Shown here one piece after another: positions 20,193 to 29,954 of a DNA stretch of 64,000 bases; positions within the stretch are counted from its first letter, which is position 1, and every line of letters begins with the position of its first letter. The notes beneath the pieces are model-generated. The model saw only the letters and a list, made by a program, of their open reading frames with translations. It had not been told where the DNA came from and did no database searches. The translations under genes were made by a program, and so were the position numbers. Source of the DNA: Dictyophora rubrovolvata (lineage: Eukaryota; Basidiomycota; Agaricomycetes; Phallales; Phallaceae); contig CP114121.1 of assembly GCA_029959195.1 (NCBI GenBank), positions 62,001 through 126,000 on the forward strand. The letters are read 5' to 3'.

Positions 20193-23100
20193 TACGATAA
20201 TTTTCGGGTAAACGAAGAGTACAAGTGACTTTGTTTGGAATTGCAATCACTTCGAAAGGTCAAAGGTACTTGTCAGACAGTTTTCGAGAAGGTCGCATTG
20301 TCGAAAAGAAGTCGCCTTTAACGAAGACTTTTGAACTGATTGGGAATTCGGGAGAACGGGACCATTTTCTGTCTGCAGGGCCTTGATAGCGTTTCTGAGC
20401 AAGTTTGATCTGAAGCTTGAGTTCGGAATGAATTTCATCTAAACAAGAGACGAAATTGAGAGCATGAGAAGAGGTGAGGGGGAGGTCATGGTTTACTGAG
20501 AGTCGCGGGTGGTAGCCTTTGTTCGCGAAAAACGGGGTAACACCTGTAGTAGCACTTTCAGCATTGTTAAACACAAACTCCACCAAGGGCAATAAATCCG
20601 CCCAATTATCTTGTTGATAATTGCAATAAATACGAATATACTGCTCAAGAGTTTGGTTAGTTCTTTCAGTTTGACCATCACCCTCAGGGTGATAACCCAA
20701 GGTGAAGTGAAGTTCCATCTCGAGTGCTTTACCAAGAGAATGAAAGAAATGCAATATGAATTCAGTACCATGGTCAGACGTGACGTGCAATGGAATACCA
20801 TGTTTCGAGAAAACGTGTAAAACGAAAAGCTGAGTGAGATCAGTTGATGAAATCGTGTCAAATGTAGGAATGAAAAGAGTGTATTTCGTGAGTTGTTCAA
20901 CAACAACTAAAACGGAGGTAAAACCGTTCGAGGGAGGCAGATGTTCGATGAAATCCATGGAAATCGAATCCCAAGGACAAATTGGTATCGGGAGTTGTTG
21001 CAGAAAACCGTAGGGTTTATGTCGCTGAGACTTACCATGCATACAAGGTATGCATGACTTACAAATGTCTCGTATTGTGGAACACATATTCGGCCAAACG
21101 TATTTGCAGTGAATCCGAATTGTAGAAAGTGTCTTGTTTTGCCTGAAATGTCCAGATAACGGATGGTTGTGTTTGTACTGCATAACTCGAAGTCGTAGAT
21201 CAAGGAGATCTGGAACATAAATCTTGCCATCACAACGAAGGAAACCTTTGGAATCGACAGTCCAATGAGGATTAGGACTAATAGGAAGATATTGTTTGGC
21301 AATTGGGTCTTCATTGAGAACAGATAATATATCAGAATGAAGCTTATCGATATCCATAACCACGGTGGCACGAGTCAAGATGGGATGCAAAATCATTGCA
21401 TTGAGTGACGCCTTTAACTGTTCAGAGGTAAAAATCGACTTCTCGTTTTGTGGGTTAACAGACGTGTAGTTGTTTACTCCCTCCTTAAGGTAGATGTCCC
21501 ATCATCTAGTCAAAGAGTCAGGTTTTGTGCCAAGTTTGCCAGGTCGAAAGTTGATCGAAAGATTAAACTGAGACAAGTATTCAGACCAACGGGCCTGTTG
21601 ACGAGTCAAAATTTTTGTGGTCATAAAATAAACTAGGTTCTTGTGGTCAGTGAAAACATCGATAGGGAAAGTAGATCCTTCAAGATAGTGTCTCCATCAT
21701 TTGAAAGCTTCAAAAATCACGAGGAGTTCTTTATCGTGAATGTCGTAATTTAATTCAGCACCTGTAAAGGTTCAAGAATGAAACACAATTGGATGGAGTT
21801 CGTCGTTCTTGTCGAATTGTGAAATAATCGCAGCGAGGGCATAGTCAGACGCATCCGTCTCGACTATGATTGGCTTATCTGGTGACCAATGAGTCAAAAT
21901 TGGTGCCATTGTGAAAGCTTTCTTCAATAAATCAAAAGCCTTTTGACATTCGTCAGTCCAATTCCACACAATACCTTTCTTGGTAAGACACGTCAGTGAA
22001 ACGGTAATTCGAGAGTATTCATCAATAAAATGGCAATAAAAATTCGCAAACCCAAGGAAAGACTGAACATCTTTAACCTTACGAGGGGTTGGCCAATCTT
22101 GGATATCTTGGACTTTAGCGGGGTCCATTGCGAGACCTTGAGGTCCTAAAACGAAACCCAGGAATTCGACACAGTCTTTCGAAAATTCACATTTCTTCAG
22201 AGAAGCGAAAAGACCATTTGCATGAAGTCGAGATAAGACTTCTCGCACATGTTGTCAATGAACTTCAGGGGAATTGGAGTAAATTAAGATATCATCAAGA
22301 TAAATGATGACGTATGAATCGAGAACATCACCAAAGATTTTGTTCATAAAACGTTGAAAAGCAGCAGGCGTGTTGGAGAGACCAAAAGGCATAACGAGCC
22401 ATTCGAAAGAACCATAACGAGTTTGAAACACGGTCTTCCATTCATTGCCTTCTGCAATACGAACGAGGTGATAAGCATGTTTCAAATCAATCTTCGTATA
22501 AATTCGAGCTTTGCCTGGAGTGTCAAGAAGGTCAGAAATGAGAGGGAGTGGATACTTGTCTTTTTTCATGAGTCTGTTAAGACCTCGAAAATCAACGCAT
22601 AGACGAAGTGATCCATCCTTTTTCTTGACAAAGAGAACTGGGGCTCCATGGGGTGAATTCGAATGACAAATAAAACCATTGGCAAGGTTTTTGTCGAGAA
22701 ATTCGCGCAAAGCTTGAAGTTCAATAGGTGAAAGAGAATAGATGGGGCCCAAAGGGGGTGTAGCCCCTTCTTCTAATTCGATTTTCAAGTCGTATGGTCG
22801 ATGAGGAGCTAGTATATCGGCTTTTTCAGAACTGAAAATGTCTGTGAAATTGCGATATTCAGCAGGGATCGAATTCAAAAATTCATCATCTCCAGTCATA
22901 GAAGCTTTTTGTAAATCTGTACTAGCTGCATTAATCCTCAAAGAGTAAGCGTGAGCACCTTCCTCTTTACAAATTCGATAAAATGAGGCTGCATCTACCA
23001 ACACGATAGATGGTTTTTTGAAAAGAGATTGATGTTGAGGAGGAGGCACTGACTCGGGTTGAGTCATTGGGTGTGTCGGTTCAAGAGAAATCGGGGGTGA

Positions 23101-23523
23101 TAAGCCATCAGGTTGTACGGGAATAGACTCGACGGTGTCTGGGAATGTGAGACGGTTCAATACCCAGTCAATCGATGGATTGTAGCAGGTGAGCCAATCA
23201 AATCCTAAAACAGTGTCATAGTCAGTACTCATATCAATTACATTAAATTCTATCGGTATTGTAACACTATCTGGAAAAGAAATCGGTAATAAGATTTTTT
23301 CAGTTATATAAGAAGTAAGAGACCCATCGAAAACATATAATGGAATCAGGTCGATCTGGATTGTTTTTAACCCATATCTATCTACAATGACCTTGTTTAT
23401 AAAAGAACTAGTAGTGCCAGAATCCAAAAGCACTTTAAATACATTCGGAGCAAAATAAGAAGAAAAAGAAACAAGCATAGAGTCATTAATACTATTTAAA
23501 ACAGACAAAACCAAACGAGGCAA
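20193..23523 (-). pseudogene. pol: G1 pol: protease, reverse transcriptase, RNase H, integrase
   Basis: Domains in order on the minus strand. An aspartic protease (LLDSGTTSSFIN) near 23400; reverse transcriptase with KIDLKHAYHLVRI, MPFGLSNTPAAFQRFMN and the catalytic YLDD near 22290; RNase H with IVETDASDYALAAIISQ and AELNYDIHDKELL; integrase zinc finger H-x3-H...C-x2-C (HNHPLSGH...CKSCIPC), and the DDE core (SMDFIEHLP, TSDHGTEF, TERTNQTLEQ). Stops at about 22250, 21771, 21698, 21506 and 20258 break it. The first four are TGA codons where TGG or CGA is expected; the last (YL*PFEV) replaces the usual G. The C-terminus is displaced by E copy 2. It would be a single gag-following polyprotein when intact. 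Confidence 0.9.
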
Positions 23524-23565
23524 GCCAACTTTAGAGGTCTCCAGAGACTCCTACCATCAGTCAGC

Positions 23566-25332
23566 TTAATTCTTTGCACTTGAAGATTCAGCTGAAGTCT
23601 CCACTACCTTCTTGTCATTCGCATTAGTTGTGTTACCCTTATTGTTGGAAGGAGCCTTGTTAGCTCCTCGCGCCTTAGTCGTATTCTTGTTCGTATTTGA
23701 CGAATTTGAATTTGAGTTTGAATTAGACGTAGGTTTAGATGCTTTCTTTGGGCAATCACGACTCAAATGACCTTTAACTCCACAATTAAAACAAACTCCT
23801 TCGTCCAAACAACGTTTTCGCTCGGCATCAGAGAGGGTGTTCAAGCAATTACCAGAGTTGTTAGAACCACTACTTGTATTGTTGGACGAATTCGACGATT
23901 TGTTGTTGTTGTTGGACTGGTTCTTGTTCCAATTCGACTTGTTTGAATTCGAAGATGTCGTATTCATTTGCAAAGTCGTTGGCTTCTTCTGAGAAGTCGA
24001 ACTAGGGTTTTCGTGTTGATGACGTTTCTTGCGTGCTTCGTTTTCCCAGTAAAGGGCATCTAGAGTCAGCACGGTATTACAAAGAGATTGGAACGTGTCC
24101 CAAGGACGGTCAGAGTTGTATAACCGGTCAATCAGACGGTTTGGAAGCTTATCCAAAACCATCCTTCGTAAAGTGGCAGCGTTGTATTTCATACGAATAG
24201 CATACTTGGTGAAGTTGACAAAAAACATAACCGCCTTCATTGAATCAGAAAACATGAGAGCTGAAAGACACGTTTCTGCATTGTCTTCTGGAGAGGTCTG
24301 TCCAAATACATTGGTGAGAATCTGAATGAAACCATCCCAAGAACGAAAAAATTCGAAATCGTCCGGGTCCAAACCATCTTGAATGTAAGGCAAGAAGAAT
24401 TCGCTCGCACTACTGCGAAGGTACATGAGAGCATACCAAATCTTCTGCCATTCGGTTTGATACTGGGTTGGACGAGCACAGAAAACGAGACGACACTGAA
24501 CGAGGAATAAGGGAAGCTTATCGGGGGTGGAACCATTGAAAGTATCAGGGTCTTTCACTTGAACCTTTGCATGATTTGGGTTCAAGAGTTCTTGAAGGAT
24601 TTGCTGGGTGGTTTCGAAAGTCATTGTGATTCGATCCATCATATTCGTGAATTGTCGTTGAGTGACTGGAATGTCGTGGTCTGACTTGTTGTCTGAGCCA
24701 TTGTCGTTGCCAGGAGGTCCAGGAGGATCACCACCAGGAGGGCCACCAGCACCACCAACGCTACCATCACCAGGGATACCAGCACCAGGATTCGGCATAG
24801 GAGGAGGAGGAGGTTGGTTTGGGGGAGTGTGAGAACCATTGCTGTTTCCACCACCACCATTACCACCGTTTCCACCAGGTGCTCCACCACCAGCAGGGTT
24901 TCGAGAGGGTTCCGCAGAACGAGTTAACGCGGGTGTATTCGACAAAACATTACCGTAATCATCGACTTCTTCAATCTTCGCAGTGGGTTCGATTCGTAAA
25001 GGTTGAAACAAAGGTTGATCAACAGACATTTGTTGTTCTTGAAAGGCTGTAAGAGGTCGATTAGAAAAGCCTTCAGGGGAAAAAGAACGACTAATCGGTG
25101 TTCCGAGATTTCGAGGAAGAGAGTCTGGTACAAAGAGTTGAGCTCGTTCCAGCAGTTCTTGAGCTTCAGTTGGAGGAGGGACTCCACCATGACGCCTTAA
25201 AGCTCGGGTGTCGCATTCAGCATTTGCTCTAATACGGTCAGGATCTGTGGAGGGTTGAGCAAGAAAAGAAGGGACTCCGGGATCATAAGTGTAAGATCGT
25301 CCAGAACAGGTCCTAGTCGTTCTAGTAGCCAT
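23566..25332 (-). CDS. gag: G1 Gag polyprotein, intact frame
   Basis: 588 codons without a stop, starting MATRTTRTCSGRSY 39 bp after the 5' LTR. A disordered G/P-rich middle (about residues 150-215) precedes the capsid-like helical region (about 245-440, with DPDTFNGSTPDKLPLFL and KIWYALMYLRSSASEFFL, the retrotransposon gag domain). A nucleocapsid CCHC knuckle CFNCGVKGHLSRDC lies near residue 514, followed by an N/S-rich tail. It packages the RNA genome into virus-like particles. Pol follows 42 bp downstream after the gag stop. This is the only G1 gene that remains open throughout. Confidence 0.9.
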   Translation of the reverse strand: MATRTTRTCSGRSYTYDPGVPSFLAQPSTDPDRIRANAECDTRALRRHGGVPPPTEAQELLERAQLFVPDSLPRNLGTPISRSFSPEGFSNRPLTAFQEQQMSVDQPLFQPLRIEPTAKIEEVDDYGNVLSNTPALTRSAEPSRNPAGGGAPGGNGGNGGGGNSNGSHTPPNQPPPPPMPNPGAGIPGDGSVGGAGGPPGGDPPGPPGNDNGSDNKSDHDIPVTQRQFTNMMDRITMTFETTQQILQELLNPNHAKVQVKDPDTFNGSTPDKLPLFLVQCRLVFCARPTQYQTEWQKIWYALMYLRSSASEFFLPYIQDGLDPDDFEFFRSWDGFIQILTNVFGQTSPEDNAETCLSALMFSDSMKAVMFFVNFTKYAIRMKYNAATLRRMVLDKLPNRLIDRLYNSDRPWDTFQSLCNTVLTLDALYWENEARKKRHQHENPSSTSQKKPTTLQMNTTSSNSNKSNWNKNQSNNNNKSSNSSNNTSSGSNNSGNCLNTLSDAERKRCLDEGVCFNCGVKGHLSRDCPKKASKPTSNSNSNSNSSNTNKNTTKARGANKAPSNNKGNTTNANDKKVVETSAESSSAKN

Positions 25333-25370
25333 TCTGCAAACCTATGGATACGAGAAGTCTTGAAATACTG

Positions 25371-25804
25371 TCAAGATCCGAAAACATTCAAGATCGAGAA
25401 TACGATAATATGGAGAACGAGGAACCTGGCTTCAACTTATATGTTGCACCCGTTCCAAAGGCCTGATAATTGTTCCTCAATTTAGATCGTGACAAACATA
25501 CACTCACGAGGACGGAGTTCGAGTAAACGAGGCCTTTGATGATGGAGTCGTCAAAGATGAGTAAAACGAGTTTTCGAGAAAACGGGGTTTCAAGATGGGA
25601 GACGATTTGTAAAACAAATAGAAGTCTTAGTGAAAGAATATTTAATTGAATCAAAGTTCAATTTCAAGACGACTCTAACTACGTATTTACAATGCGTTTA
25701 AATACTAGTTAAGTCGTGCAGGGACAAGAACAAAGAAAGTACAAAAATAGATTAGTACTCTACAGTTCTTGAACACAACGTGTTTTCATTAGAAAGAGAT
25801 AGAA
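25371..25804 (-). repeat. 5' LTR of G1, inner part
   Basis: Corresponds to the 3' part of the G1 LTR and ends CGGATCTTGACA just before gag. It stops at TAGAA (25800-25804), exactly where X copy 3 begins. The missing outer part is found inverted at 27370-27538, also starting at a TAGAA (TTCTA on the plus strand). It contains about 40 bp (near 25530-25570) absent from the 3' LTR. Confidence 0.88.
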
Positions 25805-26665
25805 TGTTAAGTACCAATTCTCAGGTATCGGCGACAAAGGTATAAACGTTAATACTCATATTTAATAATGATACAAATGTCACCGTAATGTCGTAGAGCG
25901 TGGTCTCAACCTGAGTGGGTTGTACCACGACAGTCCTCTGGACGTTGGCTCTACTTGTCTTGACGTCGATCGGGATCTTCGAGTCGTTGAAGAATATCGT
26001 TGAGCTGAAGCTCTAAGAAGTCTAGAACAATCTGGTAGAATAGATTGTCGACTAGAAAGCAGAAGAACAAGAGATGGAAGAAGTAGCGGATCCAATGCCA
26101 GAACGGTGTTGTCGCTATGGACAGTTTAGATTTAAAGTGTTTGGAAATGACTGAAGCGTTATTGGGAAATGAAAACTATATTGAGATATCAAACTAGGTT
26201 CAATATTAAGTCTGAAGAGAAGTCTAGCTATGAAGTATAGGAGGCTTTATATACAAGTACGCTAGAGGTTTGAATCTCAGTTCAAAATAGATAACAAACT
26301 TGAGAACGTATACATGTCATAGCAATTCGTGAGTATCATAGGTATATGCAGGGTCAGTTTGCCATGTGGCAAACATGAGGCAACAAGAACAAAGGGAAAG
26401 CACATAAGGACCTACGACCATCATAGATGATCTCATGCGCGGTTTGGAACTAGAATTTATACCAAAGGTCTATCCGCGGCTTACTGTAAGTCCTAGGAAG
26501 ACAACGGCCTCTAGGACTTCGTAAAAACGGTGATGAAGTCTGATAAGACTTCCAGTCGTGGCGTCTATGAAGCGATTGTGATAAGATAATGTTTAAGTAC
26601 GATAAGATAAGGGAATATAATAAGGAATCCGTATCGCTAGTAATGTCATGAATCGGATCATGACA
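25805..26665 (-). repeat. X-family solo LTR, copy 3
   Basis: 861 bp; minus-strand copy with TG...CA ends, inserted in the G1 5' LTR. Left flank TAGAA (25800-25804). Its partner target duplication is not on its right side (CCGGG) but next to X copy 4, in inverted orientation. Confidence 0.88.
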
Positions 26666-26759
26666 CCGGGCCAATAAGCTCTGGCCTGGAATGGCCTTGG
26701 CTCGGCTTTGGCCTGGCAAATCATTAGTCTTAATAATAGGATAGGGTGGCACAAGCTAC

Positions 26760-26872
26760 TGTTGAAAAAGTCAAAATTAAATTTTTTTGTTAAGCGAATG
26801 GATCAAGGTTCTAAATAAAAGAGAGCCTTGATCTGTTTGCTTAACAAAAATTTAATTTCGATTTTTGCAACA
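26760..26872. repeat. 113-bp foldback (MITE-like) hairpin
   Basis: Two ~48-bp arms are inverted complements: TGTTGAAAAAGTCAAAATTA... and ...TTTCGATTTTTGCAACA, both including a TTAAATTTTTGTTAAGC-like core and ATCAAGG at the inner end. They are separated by about 15 bp. It would fold into one long stem. No clear target duplication. No coding content. Confidence 0.7.
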
Positions 26873-27369
26873 AGAGGGTTTCCTGAGGAAAAACGGGAAT
26901 CTGTCTTTTTCAATCTAGAAAAGCACTGTCTGAGTCCAACTGCCCAAGAGTGAATCGAAACAGACCTCTACTTGAAGTTCCAGCACCAAAACCACCCAGC
27001 TAGCTGTTTAGATGCCCAGAATGGCATCACTGCACTGTGGGTCAGACAAAGTCCCTAAAGCCAGGCATTAGTCATGAAAAATACAAGAAATTCAAACTTT
27101 TAAATTGCTGGTGTGTATAAGGCATGGCATCCTGTACAATTGTCTGGGTTTCAATTTGCTTCTCGGCCACTTCTCAACTGTTTTTTTGCCACCACTCCTG
27201 TTTCCTATTTCACCCACCTTTTTTGAGATCAACTTCACACACCTCGACACCTGCACTCTAAAGCCAGAGTTACTGAAGATACATCGTCAGCACTAGGCTT
27301 CGGAACATCATCACCTCTGCATCTCACCTACTGTTACGCCCGCTTAATGCGTACGTAACCTTGCTTAAC
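26873..27369. other. Flanking spacer, G1 target region (inverted)
   Basis: No gene found. Its right end carries TTAAC at 27365-27369, the upstream copy of the G1 target duplication. The sequence belongs, in inverted orientation, beside 11353. Confidence 0.5.
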
Positions 27370-27538
27370 TGTCATGAGCCAATTTTCTCATGACACCCGT
27401 TTTACTGAACTAACGAATTATTAATGTTTTACCGATATACAATTTACGACTGAACTTTACTGCGACCACTGTTTTCTATATTTACTTTGATTGGTAAAGT
27501 TCCCATGATATTTATAGAATGTTTCTATCTCGTTCTAT
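27370..27538 (+). repeat. G1 5' LTR, outer part, displaced by inversion
   Basis: Starts TGTCATGAGCCAATTTTC, the outer LTR end, and ends TCTCGTTCTA at the border with X copy 4. It equals the reverse complement of 11747-11887 of the 3' LTR apart from small changes and about 28 extra bases. Its orientation is opposite to the rest of G1, so this segment was flipped. Confidence 0.85.
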
Positions 27539-28398
27539 GTCATGATCCGATTCATGACATCACTAGCGATACGGATTCCTTATTATATTCCCTTATCTTA
27601 TCGTACTTAAACATTATCTTATCACAATCGCTTCATAGACGCCACGACCGGAAGTCTTATCAGACTTCATCACCGTTTTTACGAAGTCCTAGAGGCCGTT
27701 GTCTTCCTAGGACTTACAGTAAGCCGCGGATAGACCTTTGGTATAAATTCTAGTTCCAAACCGCGCATGAGATCATCTATGATGGTCGTAGGTCCTTATG
27801 TGCTTTCCCTTTGTTCTTGTTGCCTCATGTTTGCCACATGGCAAACTGACCCTGCATATACCTATGATACTCACGAATTGCTATGACATGTATACGTTCT
27901 CAAGTTTGTTATCTATTTTGAACTGAGATTCAAACCTCTAGCGTACTTGTATATAAAGCCTCCTATACTTCATAGCTAGACTTCTCTTCAGACTTAATAT
28001 TGAACCTAGTTCGATATCTCAATATAGTTTTCATTTCCCAATAATGCTTCAGTCATTTCCAAACACTTTAAATCTAAACTGTCCATAGCGACAACGCCGT
28101 TCCGGCGTTGGATCCACTACTTCTTCCATCTCTTGTTCTTCTGCTTTCTAGTCGACAATCTATTCTACCAGATTGTTCTAGACTTCTTAGAGCTTCGGCT
28201 CAATGATATTCTTCAACGACTCAAAGATCCTGATCGACATCAAGACAAGTAGAGCCAACATCCAGAGGACTGTCGTGGTACAACCCACTCAGGTTGAGAC
28301 CACGCTCTACGACATTACGGTGACATTTGTATCATTATTAAATACGAGTATTAACGTTTATACCTTTGTTGCCGATACCCGAGAATCGGTACTTAACA
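27539..28398 (+). repeat. X-family solo LTR, copy 4
   Basis: 860 bp, TGTCATGATCCG...GGTACTTAACA. Left flank TTCTA (= TAGAA inverted, the partner of copy 3). Right flank ACCCA at 28399-28403 is the partner of copy 1. It therefore sits at the junction of both inferred inversions. Confidence 0.88.
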
Positions 28399-29954
28399 AC
28401 CCACCATCACATCCATTTCAGAACGCACCGGCCTCAACAAAGTGTTTCAGTTTTGCCATACGGCCGAAAACATTGTGCTTAGCTATATAGATCATGAGTG
28501 GTTCACGGCCTCACATTCAGTTCGAAAAAATTTGGTGCAGTCAGATCCCATCAACAAGCTCATTCAGGGTATTGATCCCTCTTTGTGGCCTGCCCACACC
28601 ATCACATGGAATCACTCCATCCACGCCCATTTTGACAGAAAAGATCATAGCCGGGGATGGTCTTCATTGTCCATGTACGGGACATTTCAAAAAGGCGGTG
28701 AATTGTGTGTTACCAACTTGGGGCTCAAGATGTGTTTCACGCCAAAGGACTACTCATCTATTCGTGGCAAATTCCTTGAACATGCAATTTCTAAGTTTAA
28801 AGATGGTGATCGGTTCGCCCATACATCTGTCGCAAAAACCTAAATAGGTTAATTAACCCAAACTAGACGTGTGAGACGTGTGAGGCACAGCTCAGGATAA
28901 TTAAGGGTTAATTAACTGTTCAAAGAATCAACATACCTCATAGCCATCTAAAAAACCTGAATTCCTGAATTAGAGTAAATTAACCCTCTTTGACACAAAT
29001 TTGAGATTTCTGGAATTTTCAACTACAGATGAGATATACTTTTTCTTTGGTATTCAAGTTTTTAAGCTCACTCCAAGCGTATGTATGTTTTTGAAATCAT
29101 TGTGTATATTGAAAATGCTGATTATATACATAGCGCAAGTTATACTACAAGTACTACAAGTTGTATTTTAAGACTATGGTTCTATGCTATCACTACTACT
29201 ACTACTATCTATAAGACTTAGCACTTGCTTGCACGTTGAGCCTGGGGTTCGACGGGGAGGCCAGAAAAATTTAACTAAGTCCTCACTTTATATAAGAAAT
29301 ATGAATTGCACACAGACCATGGTCTTTTCCCATTGATTCAATGATATTGTGAATACCCGATGAATAGCTCCTCAGCCGATCACTACTGATGCTGAATATA
29401 ACTTGTTAATTGGAGGAAGTGTCCGAAGATTAGAGTAAAACTGTATTGTCCAAGAGTTAAGAAATGATACAATACATTGCTCAAAAGAAAACTATTGGAC
29501 AATTATTATTTGGTAGTTAATTAGACCAAAATTAGCCCCCGTTCCAGAAAATTAGACGTGTAAGGTTAATTAACCCTTTTCGGTTTTTGCGACATCCTAT
29601 ATGCCATCCTCGATGCTTGATTACTACCACCATCTTCTTCATAAACCCGTTTCTTCGATGCATTTTCCCAAGGCCAGTGATATTTACTTGACCCTTTGTC
29701 AAGAGAACCATAGGGCACTTCGAAAGAAGTTGCACGGGACTTTCAATACGCCAAGAAATGGTGAGTATATTTACATGGAAAACATTCGCTCTGATTTCTG
29801 AACTTGTTTTCTAGGGTCTGGACCGTCTATGTCTCACATGGAGTCAAAAGTTGAGAGGGATCAGCACGTATATGGAGAAAAGCATTGTCATGCCAAAAAC
29901 AAAAACAAAAAACAAACCAACAAACAAAACCGAAAGGCCAAATTAGTTGGTTGA
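28399..29954 (+). pseudogene. TET/JBP-like 2OG-Fe(II) dioxygenase gene, 3' half with catalytic core
   Basis: Coding parts 28404-28827, 29597-29760 and 29815-29954 (TGA), with an intron at 29761-29814. The catalytic double-stranded beta-helix is visible: an HxD iron-binding motif (HAHFDRKD), GTFQKGGELCV, FTPKDYSSIRGKFLEH supplying the distal histidine, and GDRFAHTS with the arginine expected to bind 2-oxoglutarate. This order fits the 2OGFeDO/TET-JBP fold expanded in Agaricomycetes and often linked to KDZ transposons; such enzymes oxidise 5-methylpyrimidines in DNA. A TIR element interrupts it at 28828. The K/N-rich C-terminus (KNKNKKQTNKQNRKAK) could bind nucleic acid. Without its 5' half at 5678-7882 it has no start. 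TET/JBP is the likeliest subfamily, not proven. Confidence 0.65.
28828..29594 (+). mobile_element. 767-bp TIR element inside the dioxygenase gene
   Basis: Terminal inverted repeats TGTCGCAAAAACC...GGTTTTTGCGACA (13 bp perfect), each followed inward by GGTTAATTAACC-like and TAGACGTGT words. It is flanked by TC on both sides. Removing the element and one TC restores the frame (FAHTS joined to YMPSSMLDYY). No transposase is encoded, so it is a non-autonomous DNA transposon. Confidence 0.8.

Larger units (their letters stand above)
11354..25804 (-). mobile_element. Ty3/gypsy chromovirus G1 with nested insertions
   Basis: Minus-strand LTR retrotransposon. The main part of its 5' LTR is 25371-25804, and the detached outer piece is 27370-27538. 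Then gag (25332-23566), pol (23523 to about 20193 plus 17938-17613), an antisense gene, a polypurine tract and the 3' LTR (11887-11354) follow. The element is flanked by a 5-bp target duplication TTAAC: at 27365-27369 beside the detached LTR piece, and as GTTAA at 11349-11353 beside the 3' LTR. Nested in it are E copy 2 (in pol), E copy 3 (in the antisense gene), a 398-bp solo LTR and an X LTR (in the 5' LTR). Pol has several nonsense codons, so G1 is not autonomous. Confidence 0.9.

Noticed and set aside
24639-24890. Open frame overlapping gag in another frame
   Set aside because: Produced by the low-complexity GGN/CCN-rich gag linker; it is a shadow of gag.
25805-28398. X copies 3 and 4 as the two LTRs of one element with an internal region between them
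   Set aside because: They are inverted relative to each other, the sequence between them has no gag or pol, and it contains a flipped piece of the G1 LTR.
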